A stretch of DNA of 28,385 nt. It comes from Desulfuromonadales bacterium (GTDB lineage: Bacteria; Desulfobacterota; Desulfuromonadia; Desulfuromonadales; BM103). Each line of letters opens with the position of its first letter. Position 1 is the stretch's first letter. The notes under the pieces were generated by a model that ran no database searches, was not told where the DNA came from, and worked only from the letters and a program-made list of their open reading frames with translations. Below, piece by piece: positions 14,405-21,533 of the stretch. The position numbers and the translations under genes are program-made. The stretch lies in contig JAUWTX010000004.1 of assembly GCA_030614505.1 (NCBI GenBank), positions 1 to 28,385 on the forward strand. Reading direction: 5' to 3'.

Positions 14405-15472
14405 ATGCCCTGGATCTTCCGGCTTATTCTGTTTGCTTTCCTGTTTTTACACGGCCATTCAGCGTTCGCTGGTCAGGCTAATGTCTTCGTATACCATCGA
14501 TTTAACGATTCCCGCTATCCTACGACTAATATTTCTCTTCAGGATTTTCGATCACATCTGGATCTTCTGCATCAACAGAAGTTCACCGTTCTCAAGCTCG
14601 GCGAGGTTGTCGACAGGCTGCAAAAAGAAGAGGGCTTGCCAGAACGTTGTGCTGTCATCACGGTTGATGATGCGTACCATTCCTTTCTCACTGATGGCTG
14701 GCCATTACTGAAGCAATATGATTATCCGGCCACACTTTTTGTCAGTACGGATACGGTCGGGGGAGGGGACTATCTGAGCTGGCAGGAACTTAAGGTGTTG
14801 CAGGATGAAGGCGTTGAAATCGGTAACCATTCAGCCGGCCATCCTTATCTGCTCGACAGGACAATAGCTGAGAGTGATGCTGATTGGAGCGCAAGAGTTC
14901 TGGCAGATATCCATCGTGCCCAGAAGTCGTTTGAGGTACATCTTGGTGCACCGTCAAAGCTGTTTGCGTTCCCCTATGGTGAGTTTTCCCCGGAATTGGT
15001 CAGTCTGGTTAAAAAGGCCGGATTCATAGCTGCATTTGGTCAACAATCCGGGGTTATTACGGCAGGGCAGGGGTTTTTCAGTTTGCCGCGCTTTCCTGTG
15101 GGTGGAGGTTATGCGTCTCTCTCTGAGTTTCGCAGCAGGCTCTTTATGAAAAGCTTGTCAGTTCGTATCTTGTCTCCGAACAGCACTGTAATTAAAGATG
15201 AAAACCCGCCAAAGTTAAGATTTTACTTGAACCAGGAAGATGTCACTAATAGCTCTTTGCGTTGCTTTGTGCCGGGGCAGTCAAATTGCCTGATCAGGCA
15301 GGTGAAAGGGGAGTCTGGAGTCTACGAGGTTGAAGCGTTGCAACCCATTGTCGGGCGACGCAGTAAATACACTTTGACAGCCTCTGATGTGAGCGGCAAG
15401 TCATGGTATTGGTTTAGCCAACTGTGGGTTCGACCGTCAGGGGGAAAGGTGGCCGATCATCCTGTTCCTTGA
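14405..15472 (+). CDS. Exported polysaccharide deacetylase (NodB domain)
   Basis: A 355-residue protein with a signal peptide (hydrophobic 5-20, cleavage near AFA-GQA around 23). A NodB/CE4 domain follows, with the metal-site motif TVDDAYHSF (D88, D89), the H142/H146 pair in NHSAGHPYL, and FAFPYGEFS. Members remove acetyl groups from cell-wall or exopolysaccharide sugars outside the cytoplasm. A C-terminal part (about 260-355) may be an extra beta domain. The ATG at 14405 is chosen because it begins the signal peptide; the longer frame runs inside the RSH gene. The start is seven bases after the RSH stop. The gene overlaps the opposing glucosaminidase by 36 bases. Confidence 0.85.
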   Translation: MPWIFRLILFAFLFLHGHSAFAGQANVFVYHRFNDSRYPTTNISLQDFRSHLDLLHQQKFTVLKLGEVVDRLQKEEGLPERCAVITVDDAYHSFLTDGWPLLKQYDYPATLFVSTDTVGGGDYLSWQELKVLQDEGVEIGNHSAGHPYLLDRTIAESDADWSARVLADIHRAQKSFEVHLGAPSKLFAFPYGEFSPELVSLVKKAGFIAAFGQQSGVITAGQGFFSLPRFPVGGGYASLSEFRSRLFMKSLSVRILSPNSTVIKDENPPKLRFYLNQEDVTNSSLRCFVPGQSNCLIRQVKGESGVYEVEALQPIVGRRSKYTLTASDVSGKSWYWFSQLWVRPSGGKVADHPVP

Positions 15473-16453
15473 TGAGAAAAGGCCGCTACCGGACGTGCTG
15501 ATGCTGGTAAGTACTTCTGTTTTCGGCCGACGTAGAAACGCAGTGTCTGCTCGTGCCAATTTGTTGTGACGAATCATCCCCTGAATCTCTTTGATATATT
15601 CTTCGCCACGCTGTGAGTATTTAAGCAGGCCTTTTGCCAATGCAATGCCTGAAACTGGTTGCCCTGATTTGCGTAGTTCTGACCTGATTTCCCGTAGTTT
15701 ACGGTAGGCACCATTGCGATTAAGATTATTCATGTAACTGCGAATAGACTCGTAAATACTGGGAAAGTTACGTACTTCATAAGTTTCTCCTGCTGGCCGG
15801 CCGGCAGGCACAATGCCGGTTCCGGGCCTGTAAGTCCATTCACCAAAAAGATTGTTCCCCTGTTGTGCAAACCTGGAGGTCCCCCACGCCGATTCGTTCG
15901 CAGCCTGGGACAGGACTAAAGCTGGTGGAATCGTGTCAACTCTCTGCAGTAGTCGTGATCGTGCACGATGATCAATAAAAGGTCGTCCACGCAAATTGTA
16001 GCGCGCCGATATTTCTTCGAGGCGTTCTCGATCGCCAGCCTTCGTTGTTCTTGTTCTATGTTTTTCAAGGATATCCAGGATTTCCTCGCGTTCCTTTTTT
16101 ATCTCCTGGTTGGCCAGCAGAACCATGGGCAAAAGTCCCATGAAGAAAGTATGTTTCTTTGCTACTGTGCTGACAGTGTTATTGATGTCGGTGGGAATCT
16201 TCTCAAGGATAAATGGCGGGACTCCATCCTCAAACTGCATCCAATGATAGTCCAGAGCCTGAAAAAAGGCCTGAAGACCCGTTGTTGTTTCCGGAGTGAT
16301 AGTCTGTGTATTGTCAAGATCAATGAGTTGTGCAGCCACCACAACCATTGGCGTAAGAAAGACGGTAATTACGAGCAGAACAGAGAGGAGAAAAGAAGTT
16401 CTGCGTGCTAAAATTATAGGATAGACTAGCATTAGACCGTCTAGAACCCTCAT
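15437..16453 (-). CDS. Bax-type exported glucosaminidase
   Basis: A 338-residue protein with an N-terminal membrane segment or signal peptide (hydrophobic 21-41). Its C-terminal mannosyl-glycoprotein endo-beta-N-acetylglucosaminidase domain has the Bax pattern SQAANESAWGTSRFAQQGNNLFGEW, with E187 the likely catalytic acid. The family cleaves peptidoglycan glycan strands; E. coli Bax is shorter. A basic, possibly disordered tail follows. The ATG at 16453 is preferred to the TTG at 16516, although the only ribosome-binding match is a weak AAGAACG; the ATG at 16432 is an alternative. Confidence 0.83.
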   Translation of the reverse strand: MRVLDGLMLVYPIILARRTSFLLSVLLVITVFLTPMVVVAAQLIDLDNTQTITPETTTGLQAFFQALDYHWMQFEDGVPPFILEKIPTDINNTVSTVAKKHTFFMGLLPMVLLANQEIKKEREEILDILEKHRTRTTKAGDRERLEEISARYNLRGRPFIDHRARSRLLQRVDTIPPALVLSQAANESAWGTSRFAQQGNNLFGEWTYRPGTGIVPAGRPAGETYEVRNFPSIYESIRSYMNNLNRNGAYRKLREIRSELRKSGQPVSGIALAKGLLKYSQRGEEYIKEIQGMIRHNKLARADTAFLRRPKTEVLTSISTSGSGLFSSRNRMIGHLSP

Positions 16454-16482
16454 GATTGAATTCGTTCTTGATAAAATAACTC

Positions 16483-16491
16483 TGGTATAAT
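16483..16491 (+). promoter_or_regulatory. Extended -10 promoter of the YjbQ-family gene
   Basis: TGGTATAAT is a perfect extended -10 element about 67 bases before the ATG at 16558. No well-placed -35 is seen. It overlaps the opposite-strand element at 16487-16495. Confidence 0.6.
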
Positions 16492-16495
16492 AGCA
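16487..16495 (-). promoter_or_regulatory. Extended -10 element of the Bax-type gene
   Basis: Read on the minus strand these bases are TGCTATTAT, an extended -10 element 34 bases ahead of the leftward ATG at 16453. The five bases 16487-16491 are shared with the rightward promoter, so the two polymerase sites are mutually exclusive. Confidence 0.45.
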
Positions 16496-16557
16496 CGCTT
16501 TTTTTGAAACCGACAAATGTTCGCCAATTGAAGTGTTGCCAATGGAAGGGGGTCGAT

Positions 16558-16977
16558 ATGAAATCTTACAGAAAAGAACTCTGGTTTGAAGTCTCCAGCC
16601 GACGCGGTTTCGTCAACATCACCCCGCAGGTTGAGGCCTGCCTGCGTGAGAGTGACATCATGGAGGGGTTGATCCTCTGTAATGCCATGCATATTACGGC
16701 ATCAGTTTTTATTAATGATGATGAAAGAGGACTTCATCAGGATTTTGAACGTTGGCTGGAGCAGCTGGCCCCTCATGAGCCGTTGACCCTGTATCAGCAT
16801 AACATCACTGGAGAAGATAATGGCGATGGTCATCTGAAGCGCACCATTATGGGGCGTGAGGTGGTGGTTGCGGTCACTGCCGGACAGTTGGATTTCGGCC
16901 CATGGGAGCAGATTTTCTATGGCGAGTTTGATGGCCGCAGGCGTAAACGTGTTCTGGTTAAAATTATTGGTGATTAA
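16558..16977 (+). CDS. YjbQ/UPF0047-family protein
   Basis: A 139-residue YjbQ-family protein with the conserved histidine-bearing blocks FVNITPQVEACL, LCNAMHITASVFIND, HQDFERWLEQL and the GDGHLKRTIMG motif, ending TAGQLDFGPWEQIFYGEFDG. E. coli YjbQ has been linked to a thiamin-phosphate-synthase-like side activity; the physiological role is not established. The ATG follows a strong GGAAGGGGG (16544-16552). It is a single gene between the divergent Bax-type gene and htpG, and no clear terminator follows. Confidence 0.88.
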   Translation: MKSYRKELWFEVSSRRGFVNITPQVEACLRESDIMEGLILCNAMHITASVFINDDERGLHQDFERWLEQLAPHEPLTLYQHNITGEDNGDGHLKRTIMGREVVVAVTAGQLDFGPWEQIFYGEFDGRRRKRVLVKIIGD

Positions 16978-17003
16978 ATGTCACGTAACCTGATCCAATG
17001 ACC

Positions 17004-17032
17004 TTGACATTCCATTAGATCGTAACTATCTT
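17004..17032 (+). promoter_or_regulatory. Sigma70-type promoter of htpG
   Basis: A perfect -35 TTGACA at 17004-17009 is separated by 17 bases from TATCTT at 17027-17032. The start point would be near 17039, about 62 bases before the ATG. The leader contains a GCAGCC/GGCTGC pair (17057-17062 with 17082-17087) ending one base before the AGGAGG ribosome binding site. No sigma32-type or CIRCE element is seen. Confidence 0.75.
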
Positions 17033-17100
17033 CCCTCCGTACATTTAACGTAATTAGCAGCCAGCTCACTGATACTCGACAGGCTGCCAGGAGGTTTTTT

Positions 17101-18957
17101 ATGGCAAAGAAGAAAGCGAAAGAGCAGGGGACAATTTCCATCCATTCGGAAAATATTTTCCCGATCATTAAAAAATGGCTCTACAGTGAGAAAGAGGTCT
17201 TTCTCCGCGAACTCGTTTCCAATGCTGTTGACGCGATTCACAAGATGCAGCATGTCAACCTGGTTGAGGGTTTGCAGGTAGCAGATGAATATCGTGTTGA
17301 TGTCCATCTGGATAAAGACAATAAGACATTGACAATCAAGGATAATGGCATCGGCATGACTGCCGACGAAATCCGTCGATATATCAACCAGATTGCATTC
17401 TCTTCGGCCGAGGAATTTGTAGAGAAATTCAAGGACCTGGAAGATAAAAGTCAGATTATCGGTCATTTCGGCCTTGGCTTCTATTCGGCCTTTATGGTGT
17501 CTAAGAAGGTCGAGATTCGTTCTCTCAGCTATCAGGCAGACGCGTCAGGTGCCCACTGGTCCTGTGATGGCTCGACAAGCTATGAACTTGCTGAGGTTGA
17601 AAAAAGTGAGCGTGGCACAGAAATCATTCTGACTCTCGACGACGATGAACTGGAATTTCTTGAACCGGCCCACGTGCGTGGAGTTCTGACCAGATACTGT
17701 AATTTCCTGCCGATTGCAATCCATCTGGAGGGGGATGTGGTTAATGATCAGAATCCCCTCTGGACACGCATGGCCTCGGAGCTCAGTGATGATGACTACA
17801 AGGAATTTTATCGTAAGCTGTATCCGTTCTCTGAGGACCCTCTTTTCTGGATTCACCTTAATATTGATTTTCCCTTTAACCTGAAAGGGATTCTCTATTT
17901 CCCTAAGCTGACCACCGAATTCGATGTCACAAAGAGCCACATCAAGCTTTTCTGTAATCAGGTCTTTGTCAGCGACAACTGTGCAGAGCTGATTCCGGAG
18001 TTTTTAACGCCACTGCAAGGTTGTCTGGATGCTCCCGACCTGCCGTTGAACGTCTCGCGCAGTTATCTGCAGAACGATCCGCAGGTCCGTAAAATTCGCG
18101 ACGTGATTACTAGTCGCGTTGCCGGTAAGTTGATAGAACTCGACAAACTGGATCGTAAAGCCTTTTCTGTCATCTGGGCCGACATCCATACGTTTATCAA
18201 GTTCGGTATGATGAGAGATGATAAGTTTTATGAAAAGCTTAATGATCACATGCTCTTTGCTGTGAGTGGCTCTGATGAATGGACCACTCTGCCTGAATAT
18301 CTCGAGAATAGTTCTGCTGAAAAGGCTACCACGGTTTATTACACCAATGATGAAGTGGCACAGGCTACTTACCTCAAATTATTTAAAGCGCAGGGTCTTG
18401 ATGTCCTGGTCCTGGATGATCAGATCGATTCTCATTTCATCCAGTTTTTGGAGATGAAAAACTCAGAAGTACATTTTGCCCGGGTGGACGCGGATGTTAC
18501 AGAGAATCTGCTTGAGCAAACAGCGGCCAGTTATCTGGTTGATGATGATGGTAAGACACAGGATGAAAGAATAGCGGCTCTGTTTAAACAAACTCTCCAG
18601 GATGAAGAATTGGAGATCCGTGTGGAAAGACTGAAGGATGAATCTGTGCCGGCAATGGCTCTTTTCTCCGAGCAGGATCGTCGCTTCCAGGAGATGACAC
18701 GTACCCTTGGTAAAGAGATATCGAGTCCGGATAAAGGCCCATCATTGTTGGTCAACGCCTCCAGTCCGGTGGTTCAGAATATTCTTGATCTGCACGCAAA
18801 GCAGAAAAATGAGGATGTTGAGTTGCTGGTCGCTCAGGTGTATGACCTGGCTATGTTGACTTGTCGGGCTTTTGATCAGGAGCGTATGGTACGTTTTCTG
18901 GACAGGAGCAATCAATTGCTGGCAAGAGTGAATGCTGAGTCTGTTGATAAAGGGTGA
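17101..18957 (+). CDS. htpG: Molecular chaperone HtpG (Hsp90)
   Basis: A 618-residue bacterial Hsp90 of normal length. The GHKL ATPase domain shows all motifs: E37 and N41 in RELVSNAVDAIHK, DNGIGM at 81-86 and GHFGLGFYSAF at 121-131. The middle domain has the catalytic-loop arginine block NVSRSYLQNDPQVRKI, and the C-terminal dimerisation region is present. It is an ATP-driven cytosolic dimer that remodels client proteins. The ATG is six bases after AGGAGG. The transcript ends in the terminator at 19020-19057. The initial KKKAKEQG is a short lysine-rich extension. Confidence 0.97.
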   Translation: MAKKKAKEQGTISIHSENIFPIIKKWLYSEKEVFLRELVSNAVDAIHKMQHVNLVEGLQVADEYRVDVHLDKDNKTLTIKDNGIGMTADEIRRYINQIAFSSAEEFVEKFKDLEDKSQIIGHFGLGFYSAFMVSKKVEIRSLSYQADASGAHWSCDGSTSYELAEVEKSERGTEIILTLDDDELEFLEPAHVRGVLTRYCNFLPIAIHLEGDVVNDQNPLWTRMASELSDDDYKEFYRKLYPFSEDPLFWIHLNIDFPFNLKGILYFPKLTTEFDVTKSHIKLFCNQVFVSDNCAELIPEFLTPLQGCLDAPDLPLNVSRSYLQNDPQVRKIRDVITSRVAGKLIELDKLDRKAFSVIWADIHTFIKFGMMRDDKFYEKLNDHMLFAVSGSDEWTTLPEYLENSSAEKATTVYYTNDEVAQATYLKLFKAQGLDVLVLDDQIDSHFIQFLEMKNSEVHFARVDADVTENLLEQTAASYLVDDDGKTQDERIAALFKQTLQDEELEIRVERLKDESVPAMALFSEQDRRFQEMTRTLGKEISSPDKGPSLLVNASSPVVQNILDLHAKQKNEDVELLVAQVYDLAMLTCRAFDQERMVRFLDRSNQLLARVNAESVDKG

Positions 18958-19100
18958 AGGGCTCAGGGGACAGGGTTAAAGGTTAAAGCAGACATCGCTA
19001 ACATATAAGCGTTTGATGAAAGAACAGGAAGCCGTAACTTGGCTCCTGTTCTTTTTTATTGCCTTTATCCAGAATCCTGAACCTTTAACCCTGAGCCCTT
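18957..19100. repeat. Imperfect inverted repeat enclosing the htpG-fxsA terminator
   Basis: AAGGGCTCAGGG at 18957-18968, starting with the last base of the htpG stop, and TTAAAGGTT at 18976-18984 are separated by GACAGGG. Without those seven bases they are the exact reverse complement of 19080-19100. The arms bracket the terminator at 19020-19057, giving a 144-base nested structure between convergent genes. It resembles intergenic repetitive palindromes; I cannot see another copy in this window. Confidence 0.8.
19020..19057 (+). terminator. Intrinsic terminator of htpG
   Basis: AAGAACAGGAAGCC (19020-19033) pairs with GGCTCCTGTTCTT (19041-19053) with one bulged A and a 7-base loop, followed by TTTTTT (19052-19057). 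It lies 62 bases after the htpG stop and faces the 3' end of fxsA. Confidence 0.92.
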
Positions 19101-19110
19101 AATTCCACCC

Positions 19111-19503
19111 CTACATGCGACGAATCGTTATCGAACCCTGCTGGACCTGTTTCTGTAGCCAGAGGCTAAGTGCTTTTCGCCAGATATCCCTGGTTAAGGG
19201 AACCAGAAAACTGAAGCCGAGCACGTCTGTGAAAAAGCCGGGAGTTAACAACAGGAGACCGCCGACCAGGACCAGGGCTCCGTCAATCAGGGTGATGGCA
19301 GGCATCTGTCCACGTGCCGTTTCATCCTGGATTCTGCGTAGAATCTCTACCCCTTGGCTACGTGCCAGCCAGGCACCGGCAATGCCAGTCATCATGATGA
19401 GGCCGATCGTCGGCCCGAGGCCGATGATTCGTCCGGCCTCTATCAATATGTAGAGTTCCATAAGTGGTACAAAAATGAAGATTATTACTAGTTTTATAAA
19501 CAC
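19111..19503 (-). CDS. fxsA: FxsA-family inner-membrane protein
   Basis: A 130-residue FxsA homologue. The conserved start MFIKLVIIFIFVPLMELYILI is followed by a glycine-rich hydrophobic segment (about 26-45), ARSQGVEILRRIQDETARGQMP, and LIDGALVLVGGLLLLTPGFFTDVLGF, the signature block of the family. Three hydrophobic segments predict an inner-membrane protein. E. coli FxsA was named for suppressing F-plasmid exclusion of phage T7; its normal role is unclear. The start is GTG at 19503, with GAGGG four bases upstream. Confidence 0.9.
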   Translation of the reverse strand: MFIKLVIIFIFVPLMELYILIEAGRIIGLGPTIGLIMMTGIAGAWLARSQGVEILRRIQDETARGQMPAITLIDGALVLVGGLLLLTPGFFTDVLGFSFLVPLTRDIWRKALSLWLQKQVQQGSITIRRM

Positions 19504-19814
19504 GGTCCCTCACTTAATGTGTGTCTGTCAATGAGATGGTTCAGAAGAAACATCATATTTGATTTGCCTTGTGAAACATATGGTAAGTAACCGATTTTAT
19601 TGGATAAATAAATTGCTCAAATATTAGGCATATAGCAGAAGTGGTTATTGTGTGGTTTTGAGCTTGGTTTGTACACATGCTTTTCAACAGCTTGTCCACA
19701 TCTTTTGTGGACAAGGTTGGAAGATGCCCGAAACACTTTGATTTTTTCATTTTCGACGTAATTTCTCACACAATATTCAAACCACTAAGTGGTTAACACC
19801 TTATGCCGTAACTG
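19504..19814. other. AT-rich gap with DnaA-box-like cluster and palindromes
   Basis: No credible gene is visible here. The stretch is AT-rich and holds four 9-mers resembling DnaA boxes: TTGTACACA 19669-19677, TTTTCAACA 19681-19689, TTGTCCACA 19692-19700, and the same word inverted at 19706-19714. Each differs from TTWTNCACA at one position. It also has a 10-bp stem (19691-19700 with 19706-19715) and the palindrome AACCACT-A-AGTGGTT (19780-19794) near the mazG end. The promoter of fxsA should also lie here, but I cannot pick it with confidence. Confidence 0.5.
19691..19715. repeat. 10-bp hairpin made of two inverted DnaA-box-like words
   Basis: CTTGTCCACA (19691-19700) and TGTGGACAAG (19706-19715) are exact reverse complements around TCTTT. 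No T run follows on either strand, which argues against a terminator. Confidence 0.75.
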
Positions 19815-20507
19815 TCAGGCTGAGTCCAATTGTTTAATGGTTTTTTGGGTTATTTTCCGTAAAGTCGCTTCTGCATCAAGGTTGGCATTGTGAGCCAATC
19901 TGACAAGATGGAGTAATGCCTGGCTCAAGGTTTCCTCTTCAAGTTGCCAACTTTCATCGCTGTCTTTTGGGTCGTAAATTTGCTGTAAGAGTCTTTGATG
20001 AATCACAGGGAGCTCTGCTTGACGGTCAACCCGATATGTCCTGGCTATAAGTTTCTGGGCACGTTGCAACGCCGGGAGTCTGCTTGGCAGATGATCTGCC
20101 AGACAGGTTTTATTGTTAGTTGCCTCAGCTCGTTTGATTTCATCCCACTGTTTATCTAGCTCGGTAGCGTGAATTTTCGAGCCGTTTCGTTCAAATACAT
20201 GAGGGTGGCGTCGAACCAGTTTGTCAACAATGCAGGCTGCTACATCATAAAAATCAAACTGCTTTCGTCCTTTAAAGATTTGTGCTTGAAAAACGACCTG
20301 CAGCAGCAGGTCTCCGAGCTCATCCAGGATAAGTTCTTTAGAGCCCCCTTCGATGGCGTCAATCAACTCGCATGCTTCTTCGAGAATGTAAGGCGTCAGA
20401 CTTTCAGGGGTTTGCTCTGCATCCCAGGGACAACCCTCCGTCGCCCTGAGGGCATGCATGATTTGCAGAAGCGTATCTACACTATTATGGGTGTTTTTAT
20501 GAGTCAT
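19815..20507 (-). CDS. mazG: Nucleoside triphosphate pyrophosphohydrolase MazG
   Basis: A 230-residue MazG. The N-terminal domain starts LLQIMHALRATEGCPWDAEQTPESL and carries the metal-binding EEACE and DELGD motifs (about residues 43-67). A second, weaker MazG-like half covers about 125-225. MazG hydrolyses NTPs and dNTPs to monophosphates, removing damaged nucleotides, and in E. coli lowers ppGpp. It is slightly shorter than the E. coli protein. It is transcribed away from the yceD operon; the ribosome binding site (GGGAAAAG about 8 bases before the ATG) is modest. Confidence 0.93.
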   Translation of the reverse strand: MTHKNTHNSVDTLLQIMHALRATEGCPWDAEQTPESLTPYILEEACELIDAIEGGSKELILDELGDLLLQVVFQAQIFKGRKQFDFYDVAACIVDKLVRRHPHVFERNGSKIHATELDKQWDEIKRAEATNNKTCLADHLPSRLPALQRAQKLIARTYRVDRQAELPVIHQRLLQQIYDPKDSDESWQLEEETLSQALLHLVRLAHNANLDAEATLRKITQKTIKQLDSA

Positions 20508-20656
20508 CGTTTATCTTTTCCCAAACTGTGTTGTCTCCTTCTACCGCAGCTTCTGGCAGATTGCAAGAGACCCCAATAAGAGGCACTAAAGTCTTGCAAA
20601 TTTATCTTTAATACGTTAATAGAAGGGACTTAATTTGGGACACAGCTGAAAATTTC

Positions 20657-20684
20657 TTGACTGTTACCAGAAGGTTCCTATACT
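20657..20684 (+). promoter_or_regulatory. Sigma70-type promoter of the yceD-rpmF-plsX-fab operon
   Basis: TTGACT at 20657-20662 and TATACT at 20679-20684 are separated by 16 bases. Transcription would start near 20691, about 27 bases before the GTG of yceD. The placement upstream of an otherwise gapless operon supports it. Confidence 0.75.
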
Positions 20685-20717
20685 GGCGCACTGTCCGAAT
20701 CGCCATGAGAGTAGATT

Positions 20718-21266
20718 GTGGTGTGGATACAAATTGACAAACTGAAAAGACGGCCACGCCAGATCGTCATCGATGAGCAGGAGGCAGGCTTCTCCGCTCT
20801 GCAGGATCTCATCGGGCAGGGTGATGTAACTTTCGATGAAAATATCAGAGGCATTCTCAACGCAACCTGGGTCGGTCAGATTATCGAAGTAACCGGTCAT
20901 TTGACAACGATGGTTACCTTGCCCTGTAGCCGATGCCTGTTGCCTGTAACCTGTAATGTGGATGTCCCGATAGTGCTCAGCTACGCTGGTTGCGATGATG
21001 TAGAAGACCTTCCTTTAGCAGAGGAAGTAGAACTCCAGAGCGAGGAGCTTGGGCTGATTCCGTTTTCTGGAACTGAAATTGATTTACGGCCGGACCTCGC
21101 ACAGGAAATCATCATGGCCTTGCCGCAACAACCACTATGTCAAAAGACATGTCAGGGGCTTTGCCCGATTTGTGGCAGTAATTTTAATCTGAATAGCTGT
21201 GATTGTGAACCACCGGTTTTTCATGCCGGTTTAGCAGCCTTGAAAAACTTTAAAACCAAACAGTAA
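20718..21266 (+). CDS. yceD: DUF177 protein YceD (23S rRNA accumulation protein)
   Basis: A 182-residue DUF177 protein. It has the central LPCSRCLLPV motif and a cysteine-rich C-terminal zinc-binding region (CQKTCQGLCPICGSNFNLNSCDC), as in bacterial YceD proteins encoded just before rpmF. The family is needed for normal 23S rRNA levels and large-subunit assembly. The start is GTG, and the second codon is also GTG at 20721, so the exact start could shift by one residue. It is the first gene of the operon and is separated from rpmF by 76 bases. Confidence 0.88.
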   Translation: MVWIQIDKLKRRPRQIVIDEQEAGFSALQDLIGQGDVTFDENIRGILNATWVGQIIEVTGHLTTMVTLPCSRCLLPVTCNVDVPIVLSYAGCDDVEDLPLAEEVELQSEELGLIPFSGTEIDLRPDLAQEIIMALPQQPLCQKTCQGLCPICGSNFNLNSCDCEPPVFHAGLAALKNFKTKQ

Positions 21267-21342
21267 AAAACCCTTAAAGGTTTGAACACTTCACTAAATC
21301 ATCAAAGTCCGGTCATTCCGGTATTAAGGAGACATACAGACA

Positions 21343-21522
21343 ATGGCAGTACCTAAGAAAAAAACCTCGAAATCCAAGCGTGACATGCGCCGTTCCCACG
21401 ATGGCTTGAAAGCCCCCGGTATTTCCCTTTGCCCGCAATGCAAGGAACCGAAGCAGTCCCATCGTGCCTGTCCTTCCTGTGGAAGCTATAAGGGCAAGGA
21501 TGTTCTTGGCGCCGAAGAATAG
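21343..21522 (+). CDS. rpmF: Large-subunit ribosomal protein bL32
   Basis: A 59-residue protein starting MAVPKKKTSKSKRDMRRSH, the invariant bL32 beginning. It carries a zinc ribbon with cysteines at 30, 33, 43 and 46 (CPQC and CPSCG), the zinc-binding form of the protein. The ATG is 12 bases after AAGGAG (21326-21331), a rather long spacing. It lies between yceD and plsX, the widely conserved order linking ribosome production to lipid synthesis. Confidence 0.96.
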   Translation: MAVPKKKTSKSKRDMRRSHDGLKAPGISLCPQCKEPKQSHRACPSCGSYKGKDVLGAEE

Positions 21523-21533
21523 GGGCGCCGCTG

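Noticed and set aside
16978..17100. Heat-shock regulation of htpG by CIRCE or a sigma32-type promoter
   Set aside because: No TTAGCACTC/GAGTGCTAA repeat is present, and the promoter fits TTGACA-17-TATCTT; no CCCCAT-like -10 follows the CTTGACA.
20522..20646. Apparent matching of CCCAAACTGTGT (20521-20532) with TTTGGGACACAG (20634-20645)
   Set aside because: The complementary blocks are in swapped order, so they cannot form one continuous stem; only short 6-base matches remain.
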